NCBI GenBank assembly: GCA_032622095.1
Contig: CP136065.1
Coordinates: 219,086,151 to 219,150,150 of the forward strand
Origin: Siphonodentalium dalli
Taxonomy: Eukaryota > Mollusca > Scaphopoda > Gadilida > Siphonodentaliidae
DNA length: 64,000 bases
Direction: 5' to 3'
A model generated the notes under the pieces. The model saw nothing but the letters and a program-made list of their open reading frames with translations. It ran no database searches and was not told where the DNA came from. Every line of letters starts with the position of its first letter. Within the stretch, counting starts at the first letter, position 1. Both the position numbers and the translations under genes were made by a program. Shown one piece after another: positions 22,245 through 33,400 of this stretch.

Positions 22245-25200
22245 TTAACCCTTTACCCAACAAACCGGCCAAAACCGGCCAAATAAAGCTTCAACAGCCT
22301 AAAATATCTTCGGTCTGTCTCAATAGAACCATACAAATATGGATATCATTGGAACCGGCTCCTTGACCACATTGTGATAGTTACAGTTATGCCCTGTGCC
22401 AATGCATTCTTTTATATATGCGAGTCGACCATAGGTCGCCTCGCATATATAAGAGAATGCATTGGCCTAAAATAAAAATCTTTTTTTAACACTTTTTACC
22501 ATTTTTAGCTCAACTTTACTTTGTAAAGTTTGGGCTATTGCCATGGCTTGGTATCCGTCGTCCGTGTGTGTGTGCGTGATGCGTCAACAATTTCCTTTAG
22601 CACGGGCTACAGTTCGTACCTTTGGTCCGATTATTATGAAATTTGTCATGGATGTTGACATTGACATGTAGATGGGAACGAGTCATTTTGGGGTCATTCG
22701 AAAAAAAAACATGGCCGCCAGTGGCCATCTTGGATTTCAAAATTCAATCCATTAGCACGGGCTACAGGCCGTACCGTTTGTCTTATTGTCATGAAATTTG
22801 TCATGGATGTTAATATTGACATGTAAATGGGAACGAGTAATTTTGGGGTCATTTGGCCAAAAAACATGGCCGCCGGCAGCCATCTTAGATTTTACTCTTT
22901 GCATGACTAAATCCTTTGACACGGGCTACAGGTCGTACCTTTGGTCAGATCATCATAAAATTTGTCATGGATGTTAACAATGACATGTAGATGGGAACGA
23001 GTCTTTTTTGGGTCATTCGGGCAAAAAACATGGCCACCAGCAGCCATCTTGGATTTTACTCTTTGTATGACTAAATCCTTTAGCACGGGCTACAGGTCGT
23101 ACCTTTATTCTGATCATCATGAAATTTGTAATGGCTGTTGAAATTAGAATGTAGATGGGAACGAGTCATTTTGGGGTCATTCGGACAAAAAACATGGCCA
23201 CCAGCAGCCATCTTTGTTTTCAAAATTTAATCCATTAGCACGGGCCACAGGTCGTACTGTTCGTCTGATCATCATGAAATTTGTCATGGATGTTAATATT
23301 GACATGTAGATGGGAACGAGTAATTTTGGGGTCATTCGGCCAAAAATCATGGCCGCCAGCAGCCATCTTGGATTTTACTCTTTGTATGACTAAATTCTTT
23401 AGCACAGGCTACAGGTCGTACCTTTAGTCTGATCATCATAAAATTTGTCATGGATATTAACAATGACATGTAGATGGGAACGAGTCATTTCGGGGTCATT
23501 CGGCCGAAAAACATGGCCGCCAGCAGCCATCTTGGATTTTACTCTTTGTATTACTAAATCATTTAGCACGGGCTACAGGTCGTACTTTTAGTCTGATCAT
23601 CATAAAATTTGTCATGAATGTTAATATAAATGACATGTAGATGGGAACGAGTCATTTTGGGGTCATTCGGCCAAAAAACATGGCCACCAGAAGCCATCTT
23701 GGATTTTACTCTTTGTATCTGTATCTGTATCTGTAGTGTTACGTCGTAGGAACCAGTTAATTTTTGTATGACTAAATCATTTAGCACGGGCTACAGGTCG
23801 TACTTTTAGTCTGATCATCATAAAAAATTTTATGGCTGTTGAAATTGTAATGTAGATGGGAAACGAGTCATTTTGGGGTCATTCGGATGAAAAACATGGC
23901 TGCCAGTGGCCATCTTTGATTTCAAAATTCAATCCATTAGCACGGGTTACAGGTCGTACTGTTCGTCTGATCATCATGAAATTTGTCATGGATGTTAATA
24001 TTGACATGTAGATGGGAACGATTAATTTTGGGGTCATTTGGCCAAAAAACATGGCCGCCAGCAGCCATCTTGGATTTTACTCTTTGTATGACTAGATCCT
24101 TTAGCACAGGCTACAGGTCGTACCTTTAGTCTGATCATCATAAAATTTGTCATGGATGTTAACAATGACATGTAGATGGGAACAAGTCATTTTGAGGTCA
24201 TTCGGCCAAAAAACATGGCCGCCAGCAGCCATCTTGGATTTTACTCTTTGTATGACTAAATCATTTAGCACGGGCTACAGGTCGTACTTTTAGTCTGATC
24301 ATCATAAAATTTGTCATGAATGTTAATAATGACATGTAGATGGGAACGAGTCATTTTGGGGTCATTCGGCCAAAAAACATGGCCACCAGAAGCCATCTTG
24401 GATTTTACTCTTTGTATGACTAAATCCTTTAGCACGGACTACAGGTCGTACCTTGAGTCTGATCGTCATGAAATTTTTCGTGGCTTTTGAAATTGGAATG
24501 TAGATGGGAACGAGTCATTTTGGGGTCATTTGGATGAAAAACATGGCCGCCAGCGGCCATCTTTGATTTCAAAATTCAATTCATTAGCACAGGCTACAGG
24601 TCGTACTGTTCGTCTGATCATCATAAAATTTATCATGGATGTTAATATTGACATGTAGATGGGAACGATTAATTTTGGGGTCATTCGGACAAAAAACATG
24701 GCCACCAGCAGCCATCTTGGATTTTACTCTTTGTATGACTAAATCCTTTAGCACGGGCTACAGGTCGTACCTTTAGTCTGATCATCATAAAATTTGTCCT
24801 GGATGTTAACAATGACATGTAGATGGGAACGAGTCATTTTGGGGTCATTCGTCCAAAAAACATGGCCGCCAGTGGCCATCTTTGATTTCAAAATTCAATC
24901 CATTAGCACAGGCTACAGGTTGTACCTTTAGTCTGATCATCATAAACTTTGTCATGGATGTTAGCAATGACATGTAGATTGGAACGAGTCATTTTGAGGT
25001 CATTCGGCCAAAAAACATGGCCGCCAGCAGCCATCTTGGATTTTACTCTTTGTATGACTAAATCATTTAGCACGGGCTACAGGTCATACTTTTAGTCTGA
25101 TCATCATAAAATTTGTCCTGGATGTTAACAATGACATGTTGATGGGAACGAGTCATTTTGGGGTCATTTGTCCAAAAAACATGGCCGCCAGCAGCCATCT

Positions 25201-25619
25201 TGGATTTTACTCTTTGTATGACTAAATTCAATCCATTAGCATGGGCTACAGGTCGTACCTTTAGTCTGATCGTCATAAAATTTGTCATGGATGTTAACGA
25301 TGACATGTGGATGGGATATAATCATTTTGGGGTCATTCGGCCGAAGACATGGCTGTCAGCAGCCATCTTGGATTTTACTTTTCTCTTCAATGTCTATAAA
25401 CTAGTATTAGACATTCAACTTACCACATTCCTAATCGCTCCATTGACTGTAATACATTAAATTATTCCCTTTCCAAGTTGAGCTACAGTGTCATTGACAC
25501 TTTCATTTTTAATGTGTTAAGCCAATGCATTCTCTTATATATGCGAGGCGACCTATGGTCGACTCGCATATATAAGAGAATGCATTGGCACAGGGCCCTT
25601 CTGTTGGGTAAAGGGTTAA
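22245..25619 (+). mobile_element. TTAA MITE family A, copy 3, split by a 3-kb insertion
   Basis: The left part 22245-22506 and right part about 25500-25619 are the two pieces of a standard copy, broken in the AT spacer after ACTTTTTACCATTTTT. The interrupting sequence is the block at 22507-25484. TTAA is present at both outer ends. Confidence 0.9.
22507..25484 (+). mobile_element. 2,978-bp satellite-bearing element with AGCTCAACTT / AAGTTGAGCT ends
   Basis: It starts AGCTCAACTTTACTTTGTAA and ends CCAAGTTGAGCT, short inverted ends. The body is about 17 tandem units near 163 bp: TAGCACGGGCTACAGGTCGT, CTGATCATCATAAAATTTGT, ATGGATGTTAACAATGACAT, GTAGATGGGAACGAGTCATT, TTGGGGTCATTCGGCC, AACATGGCCGCCAGCAGCC and ATCTTGGATTTTACTCTTTG. 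Units alternate between subtypes, one with TTTGATTTCAAAATTCAATC. No transposase. The target MITE lost or changed about 25 bases at the right junction, so the target duplication cannot be read. Confidence 0.8.
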
Positions 25620-26060
25620 GTATGATCAGAGAGCCTTCATTATTATTACTTCATGTACTAGTTTGGTCACAACTGTAGTAACCTGTACATCATCAGATAA
25701 CAGCATATACATCAATATTTGTTTGCCACTGAGGTATCCAATGTACCAGAGTGTGTAGAACAGTTTATGTGACTGGCACATGTGAATAAACAAGACCAAG
25801 AAAATTATCTGCACTTTAAACAGCTGCAATATGATTGCAGTTTATAGATGACATTGTGGTTCTAAAGTCCAAGGACGAAGGTTACAACAACATCGAACTT
25901 TATAAACATATTGACGTTTACATATGGATTATATCTCAGAAACCACATGTTGCACACAAAATAAAGCTAAAACAGTAAAACTGTCCCAAAACCAATTAGT
26001 GGTTGAGTTCAAAGTCAAATTCCAACGGAAATCTTTCTGATAAGAGTCCCAAACTTTGTC
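25620..26060. other. Intron 3 spacer, nothing recognised
   Basis: No gene or clear repeat. Confidence 0.5.
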
Positions 26061-26459
26061 TTAACCCTTTACCCAACAAACCGGCCAAAACCGGCCAAAT
26101 AAAGCTTCAACAGCATAAAATATCTTCGGTCTGTCTCAATAGAACCATACAAATATGGATATCATTGGAACCGGCTCCTTGACCACATTGTGATAGTTAC
26201 AGTTAGCCCTGTGCCAATGCATTCTCTTATATATGCGAGTCGACCATAGGTCGCCTCGCATATATAAGAGAATGCATTGGCCTAAAAAAAATCTTTTTTT
26301 AACACTTTTTACCATTTTTTCTTACATTCTTTAACAATTTTATCATTTTTAATGTGTTAAGCCAATGCATTCTCTTATATATGTGAGGCGACCTATGGTC
26401 GACTCGCATATATAAGAGAATGCATTGGCACAGGGCCCTTCTGTTGGGTAAAGGGTTAA
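26061..26459 (+). mobile_element. TTAA MITE family A, copy 4 (full length)
   Basis: A 399-bp copy, ends TTAACCCTTTACCCAACA and TGTTGGGTAAAGGGTTAA, two hairpins as in copy 2. Very similar to copy 2, so relatively young. Confidence 0.9.
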
Positions 26460-26689
26460 TAGTGACATATTGCTTAGGGGGTGTTTATGGGGCATTTGTG
26501 TCATGTAGAATATTTTCTAAGTGTCCTGCCAATGGTCCATTTGCTGAACTTATTATCGGAACATTTCCCTCAAATGAATAGGAATCATTCTGCACTTGTA
26601 TCATCTTTTTGTATCAGCTGTCTGCTCAGTTTTCCTGAACACCCCTCCAGATGAACAGACCCTTCCAATATATACTTATACCTATATAA

Positions 26690-26895
26690 CTTAAGTACTC
26701 GAGCTTCCTGAAATTTTGTGAAAACCCTGAGCCAATGCATTCTGTTATACATGTATATGTGAATCATGCAAAGGGCCCATAGAATGCATTGGCCTAACAA
26801 TATTAACTTGTCCTTGTAAGCCAGCTCATTCTCTTATATATGCGAGGCTCCCTATGGGAAACTTGCATATATAAGAGAATGCACTGGCACAGGAT
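26690..26895 (-). mobile_element. TTAA MITE family C fragment with two degenerate hairpins
   Basis: GAGCTTCCTGAAATTTTGTG then AAAACCCTGAGCCAATGCAT is the inverse of the right end of the family C copy at 63614-63889. The second hairpin is TCTTATATATGCGAGGCTCC...ATATATAAGAGAATGCAC. It abuts family A copy 5. Confidence 0.65.
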
Positions 26896-26929
26896 CTTTA
26901 ATGCTGCACCAGCTGCTTGCACAGCAACC

Positions 26930-27330
26930 TTAACCCTTTACCCAACAGAAGGGCCCTGTGCCAATGCATTCTCTTATATATGCGAGTCGACCATAGGTCG
27001 CCTCGCATATATAAGAGAATGCATTGGCTTAACACATTAAAAATTATAAAATTGTTAAAGAATGTAAGAAAAAATGGTAAAAAGTGTTAAAAAAAGGTTT
27101 TTTTTTAGGCCAATGCATTCTCTTATATATGCGAGGCGACCTATGGTCGACTCGCATATATAAGAGAATGCATTGGCACAGGGCATAACTATAACCATCA
27201 CAATGTGGTCAATGAGCCGGTTCCAATGATATCCATATTTGTATGGTTCTATTGAGACAGACCGAAGATATTTTAGGCTGTTGAAGCTTTATTTGGCCGG
27301 TTTTGGCCGGTTTGTTGGGTAAAGGGTTAA
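26930..27330 (-). mobile_element. TTAA MITE family A, copy 5 (full length, inverted)
   Basis: A 401-bp copy in the opposite orientation to copies 2-4: the GGCCGGTTTTGGCCGG segment is at the right. TTAA at both ends. Confidence 0.9.
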
Positions 27331-27424
27331 TAAAACCTCCTGGGCTTGTTAATCACCTTTCCAATTCACCTATCTATACTATATTGTCAAAACTTAAGTT
27401 AAATATTCATATATGTTACATGTA

Positions 27425-27561
27425 TTAACCCTTTCAGTGCCAAGTCCAATTCTTAGAGCTCTTTCCATCAATGTATCACATTATTATAATCAATAAATTT
27501 GAAAAATGATCAAGGAAATATGTGTTGATACAAAAATCGGACTTGGCACCGAAAGGGTTAA
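27425..27561. mobile_element. TTAA MITE family B (137 bp)
   Basis: TTAACCCTTTCAGTGCCAAG...CTTGGCACCGAAAGGGTTAA, inverted ends of about 24 bp with one mismatch. It shares only the TTAACCCTTT tip with family A, consistent with a common piggyBac-like transposase. Confidence 0.85.
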
Positions 27562-28205
27562 TTAGGATTGGAATAAAATATGTTTGAATCAATGCTGCAC
27601 CAGTGCAGCTCCCATCATGAAGGGGTTAATGGAAGAATCCATTCAGTAAATAAAGGGTTAATGTAGGGAGTACTTTCATACTTCACAGTGGGGGTAAGTG
27701 TCTGCTGTCAGTGAGACCACAGGTACACCCAGTACCCAGAGAAGCAATCAGGAGTCTGTGAGTAGTACACAGGTGTGCTTCTAATAATAAAGAATGCTAC
27801 TGTGGCAGTAACCTACATTCCCCCTGCATTAAAACACTGCTTGTGTATCAGTGTTGTGTTTATTAGAGATACTCATAGGTGATTCCTAGTGGCCTTGGAT
27901 TCAAAGTGATCTTCATTTCTGATTGGCCCTGTCACCATAGATGATCAGAGGCATTCTGGGTTATATGTATGTATGAAGTTACTATGAACACTATATCTGC
28001 TAGTTGTGTGACTTTTTTTTTGTTCTTGTTTCATATGTTAGCACTTGCTTTGGGCCACCTACGGTATGTATAGTGCATATATCGGTGTCATATTATAACT
28101 CTTTAGTAAATTACTTTCAGCTGTTTGGTTATTTCTATGGCTTGTTTGTGAACCTACCATGTACTACAAGGCACCCATAAAACCCCATACAGGCTATAAC
28201 ACCTA
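27562..28205. other. Intron 3 spacer with MITE scraps
   Basis: GCAGCTCCCATCATGAAGGG (family C tip) and CCATTCAGTAAATAAAGGGT (family D tip) occur at about 27600-27662. The rest is unassigned. Confidence 0.5.
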
Positions 28206-28584
28206 CCCTGCTGGACAAAACAAGTGTCCACTTAACCGCGGTGCGGTTAGCATTGCCACCGCGGCTGAAATGCAACTACACCGCGGCTCCACCGGCAAAC
28301 TACAGTTGGGCCGCGGTGTACTTGCCGATCAGCCATGGTGTAGTTGCCGCGGTGTATGTTCATTAAACTGAAAAAGACGATACAAAACAGAAATCTAACC
28401 ACGGTGTACATGCCATGCCGTTCAGCCGCTGTGTAGTTGCCTTTCGGTCGCAGTGTACTTGCCGTTCGGCCGCGGAGTACTTGCCGTTCGGCCGCAGTGC
28501 TCAACTGCAGTTACAAACTCTGACACCGCGGCCGAACGGCAAACACATCGCGGTGCCAATGGACACTTGTTTTGTCCAGTGGGG
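28206..28584. mobile_element. TA-flanked TIR element filled with CCGCGG repeats
   Basis: Ends CCCTGCTGGACAAAACAAGT and ACTTGTTTTGTCCAGTGGGG are inverted repeats of about 25 bp. TA lies just outside each end (28204-28205, 28585-28586), as for Tc1/mariner-like insertions. Inside, about ten short units of the type CCGCGGTGTAGTTGCC or GTTCGGCCGCGGTGTACTTG alternate in both orientations. It is strikingly GC-rich compared with its surroundings. No protein is supported. Confidence 0.8.
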
Positions 28585-28907
28585 TATGAGAAATAGAATT
28601 TTCCAATACTTCCAAGTCCTTCAGTGGGGAAATCTTTTTATTATGGTGTTTAGACCTACTGTACACAGGCAAGCTGACACAATGAAACATAATAAATTAT
28701 TCACACCATACAGGGCCCAAGCTAGGGTTGACTTCTCCCTTTGGAGATTTTAGGGAGACTTCAGTCCAAAATAGGGATAATTTACACTTATTAATTTTTA
28801 AATATTGCTTTATTTAAATCATCAATAAAAAGATAAAATAACAAGATAAAACATGTTTAGCACGAATAAAATACAGCAAAAGTATAGTTTAGATACCGGT
28901 ACATGTA

Positions 28908-29158
28908 CATGCCTTGAAATAGGGTGTCTGTCATTTGCAGAATGAGGTCCCCAGAGGGTGAATTTAGTGATGCTACCCCGCTCCGGGTTAGCATCACCAA
29001 ATTCACCCTCTGGGAACCTCATTCTGCTGAGGTGTAAGCAGAATGAGGTCCCCAGAGGGTGAATTTGGTGATGCTAGCCCACTATGTGGGGTAGCATCAC
29101 TAAATTCACCCTCTGGGGACCTCATTCTGCAAATGACAGACACACTATTTCAAGGCTT
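28908..29158. mobile_element. Foldback element with 9-bp flanking duplication
   Basis: A double palindrome of the 11755 family, GCCTTGAAATAGGGTGTCTG...CACACTATTTCAAGGC. GTACATGTA lies at both sides (28899-28907 and 29159-29167). Confidence 0.8.
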
Positions 29159-29167
29159 GTACATGTA

Positions 29168-30381
29168 GATAATCTGACATTGTATTTCTTCAATTTATAA
29201 CTTTTATTTAAAAATAAAAAATGTTTTATTTTTCTAAAGAAATTAATTGTTATTATAAATTTGGCATTTTTGGAAATTTTGTGTATATAAATATAATTTA
29301 AATAAGACAATTAGCAAGTTACTGTAGTAGTTAATGGAAGTAGTATTGTAATAAAATAACCGGACATTTCCCCACCCACTCTAAAATAAGCAAAGCGGAC
29401 ATTTCCCCACCCGGACATTTCCCCTCTTACTCACTATCATATACAGACCATGATACCATAATACTCGATTAAATTTAATCCTTATTATAGGGCCATAATA
29501 CTCAATTAAATTTAATCATTATTACTTTTATACTTCTGGTGTACTAGTGTTTCAATATTGGGCATCATGTGGATGGTTTAAGATGCATGTATTGTTCTGT
29601 GTATCTATTGGAAAGCTTATATGGAATAAATTTAAACTTGTCAATCCCCTGTGTTGATGTCTGTCATGGGGGGGGGGGGGGGGGGTGGCTGCAGCATCTT
29701 CATGCCTCGCTGCCCTGGTGTAAGTTTTGGTTGGTCAACTGTTTTTACTTTCTTATTTTTTATCAATTTTATCTTATGGGTAATCCATGACAGTGACTAT
29801 CATTGATACTACAATTACCTTTACTTATACATGTACCCCTATCCCAAAAGATTACATTCGTCCATCTGTCTGACCATCCTCATATATCTCAACAATGGAG
29901 GATCGAATCTATGAAATTTTAGTATGCGGGTTTGGCATCAGGAGGGCTTTCAAAAGAGGGTTCATTGACGTTGTTCACATTTTCCATTTAAGTGTTATCC
30001 CTCTTTCTTTAACTGAAAATGTTGGATTTCCATCTGTCATTCATTAGAATTGTCAAGTAATTTGTTCGTTCATCACATGTTTTTTCACCATGGGGGTATC
30101 CCACAACTTCTTGTTTGATTTAAGTCTGAAAAAACTGGTAATTGTCTGTGCATCACCCAGAGCGGATTGTCGACATTATGACGTCATTGCGCTTGGTAAC
30201 AACGTCAACTTGAAGTAGTTCTGGCTTGTATTCCACTTGTGATATACAACAATATGTTTTCAATGACTGAGATTCCATTGAATACATGTTTCTCACATCA
30301 ACAGGTGTAGATTAAGGTATGATACATGTATGTTGACCCCAATCCACTTGCCACTGAACTTTCTTTGTATTATCATTTCAG
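29168..30381. other. End of intron 3, simple repeats only
   Basis: Contains three CGGACATTTCCCC words (about 29362-29424), a two-copy ATACTC(G/A)ATTAAATTTAATC repeat (about 29461-29520), an 18-base poly-G tract (29668-29685) and a CATTCGTCCATCTGTCTGAC-type interspersed repeat remnant near 29850. No gene before exon 4. Confidence 0.55.
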
Positions 30382-30458
30382 GTCCAAAAAAGATAGTAAG
30401 GAGCCCGAGTATATGTTCAGCGGCAAACGATGTAGGGCCTTCTATCAGGAGTATGTCG
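30382..30458 (+). CDS. DCUN1D4: DCUN1D4-like exon 4 (start of PONY domain; founder of the 26-kb array)
   Basis: A 77-base exon with acceptor TTATCATTTCAG and donor GTCG/GTAAGATATAG. It reads SKKDSKEPEYMFSGKR then CRAFYQEYV and leaves one G, which joins exon 5's GT to give Gly. FSGKRCRAFYQEYVG corresponds to the conserved FSSKKCLAWFYEYAG-like start of the domain in the family. Its last 38-43 bases plus the intron start are the unit of the array that follows. Only the first donor (30459) keeps the protein intact: reading on gives VGKI and then the TAG of GATATAG. Variant downstream copies change the coded residues (K to Q, A to T, I or S), so they show no coding constraint. Confidence 0.92.
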
Positions 30459-33400
30459 GTAAGATATAGTTACAGTGGCAAACTATGTAGGGCCTTCTAT
30501 CAGGAGTATGTCAGTAAGATATAGTTACAGTGGCAAACAATGTAGGACCTTCTATCAGGAGTATGTCAGTAAGATATAGTTACAGTGGCAAACGATGTAG
30601 GGCCTTCTATCAGGAGTATGTCAGTAAGATATAGTTACAGTGGCAAACAATGTAGGGCCTTCTATCAGGAGTATGTCAGTAAGATATAGTTAAAGCAGCA
30701 AACAATGTAGGACCTTCTATCAGGAGTATGTCAGTAAGGTATAGTTACAGCGGCAAGCGATGTACATGTAGGACCTTCTATCAAGAGTATGTCAGTAAGG
30801 TATAGTTACAGCGGCAAGCGATGTACATGTAGGACCTTCTATCAAGAGTATGTCAGTAAGGTATAGTTACAGCGGCAAGCGATGTACATGTAGGACCTTC
30901 TATCAGGAGTATGTCAGTAAGGTATAGTTACAGCGGCAAGCGATGTACATGTAGGACCTTCTATCAAGAGTATGTCAGTAAGGTATAGTTACAGCGGCAA
31001 GCGATGTACATGTAGGACCTTCTATCAGGAGTATGTCAGTAAGATATAGTTAAAGCAGCAAACAATGTAGGGCCTTCTATCAGGAGTATGTCAGTAAGGT
31101 ATAGTTACAGCGGCAAGCGATGTAGGACCTTCTATCAAGAGTATGTCAGTAAGATATAGTTACAGCGGCAAACAATGTAGGACCTTCTATCAAGAGTATG
31201 TCAGTAAGGTATAGTTACAGCGGCAAGCGATGTACATGTAGGACCTTCTATCAGGAGTATGTCAGTAAGATATAGTTAAAGCAGCAAACAATGTAGGGCC
31301 TTCTATCAGGAGTATGTCAGTAAGGTATAGTTACAGCGGCAAGCGATGTAGGACCTTCTATCAAGAGTATGTCAGTAAGATATAGTTACAGCGGCAAACA
31401 ATGTAGGACCTTCTATCAAGAGTATGTCAGTAAGGTATAGTTACAGCGGCAAGCGATGTACATGTAGGACCTTCTATCAGGAGTATGTCAGTAAGATATA
31501 GTTAAAGCAGCAAACAATGTAGGGCCTTCTATCAGGAGTATGTCAGTAAGGTATAGTTACAGCGGCAAGCGATGTAGGACCTTCTATCAAGAGTATGTCA
31601 GTAAGATATAGTTACAGCGGCAAACAATGTAGGACCTTCTATCAAGAGTATGTCAGTAAGGTATAGTTACAGCGGCAAGCGATGTACATGTAGGACCTTC
31701 TATCAGGAGTATGTCAGTAAGGTATAGTTACAGCGGCAAGCGATGTACATGTAGGACCTTCTATCAGGAGTATGTCGATAGCTTATAGTTACCATGGCAA
31801 ACGATGTAGGGCCTTCTATCAGGAGTATGTCAGTAAGATATAGTTAAAGCAGCAAACAATGTAGGACCTTCTATCAGGAGTATGTCAGTAAGGTATAGTT
31901 ACAGCGGCAAGCGATGTACATGTAGGACCTTCTATCAGGAGTATGTCAGTAAGATATAGTTAAAGCAGCAAACAATGTAGGACCTTCTATCAGGAGTATG
32001 TCAGTAAGGTATAGTTACAGTGGCAAACAATGTAGGGCCTTCTATCAGGAGTATGTCAGTAAGATATAGTTAAAGCAGCAAACAATGTAGGGCCTTCTAT
32101 CAGGAGTATGTCAGTAAGATATAGTTACAGTGGCAAGCGATGTAGGGCCTTCTATCAGTAGTATGTCAGTAAGATATAGTTACAGTGGCAAGCGATGTAG
32201 GGCCTTCTATCAGTAGTATGTCAGTAAGATATAGTTACAGTGGCAAACAATGTAGGGCCTTCTATCAGGAGTATGTCGGTAAGATATAGTTAAAGCAGCA
32301 AACAATGTAGGGCCTTCTATCAGGAGTATGTCAGTAAAATATAGTTAAAGCAGCAAACAATGTAGGGCCTTCTATCAGGAGTATGTCAGTAAGATATAGT
32401 TAAAGCAGCAAACAATGTAGGATCTTCTATCAGGAGTATGTCAGTAAGATATAGTTACAGTGGCAAACAATGTAGGGCCTTCTATCAGGAGTATGTCAGT
32501 AAGATATAGTTAAAGCAGCAAACAATGTAGGGCCTTCTATCAGGAGTATGTCAGTAAGATATAGTTACAGCAGCAAACAATGTAGGGCCTTCTATCAGGA
32601 GTATGTCAGTAAGATATAGTTACAGCAGCAAACGATGTAGGGCCTTCTATCAGGAGTATGTCAGTAAGATATAGTTACAGCAGCAAACGATGTAGGGCCT
32701 TCTATCAGGAGTATGTCAGTAAGATATAGTTAAAGCAGCAAACAATGTAGGGCCTTCTATCAGGAGTATGTCAGTAAAATATAGTTAAAGCAGCAAACAA
32801 TGTAGGGCCTTCTATCAGGAGTATGTCAGTAAAATATAGTTAAAGCAGCAAACAATGTAGGGCCTTCTATCAGGAGTATGTCGGTAAGATATAGTTACAG
32901 CGGCAAACGATGTAGGACCTTCTATCAGGAGTATGTCGGTAAGATATAGTTAAAGCAGCAAACAATGTAGGGCCTTCTATCAGGAGTATGTCAGTAAAAT
33001 ATAGTTAAAGCAGCAAACAAATGTAGGATCTTCTATCAGGAGTATGTCAGTAAGATATAGTTAAAGCAGCAAACAAATGTAGGGCCTTCTCTCAGGAGTA
33101 TGTCAGTAAGATATAGTTAAAGCAGCAAACAATGTAGGATCTTCTATCAGGAGTATGTCAGTAAAATATAGTTAAAGCAGCAAACAAATGTAGGGCCTTC
33201 TATCAGGAGTATGTCAGTAAGATATAGTTAAAGCAGCAAACAATGTAGGGCCTTCTATCAGGAGTATGTCAGTAAGATATAGTTAAAGCAGCAAACAATG
33301 TAGGATCTTCTATCAGTAGTATGTCAGTAAAATATAGTTAAAGCAGCAAACAAATGTAGGGCCTTCTCTCAGGAGTATGTCAGTAAGATATAGTTAAAGC

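Noticed and set aside
15670-25400. Reading frames of 60-140 codons in the GCCATCTTGG repeat blocks
   Set aside because: They recur unit by unit with the repeat on both strands and have no recognisable domain.
28206-28584. A CpG island promoter
   Set aside because: The GC-rich patch is bounded exactly by inverted repeats with TA flanks and is made of repeated CCGCGG units, so it is better explained as a mobile element.
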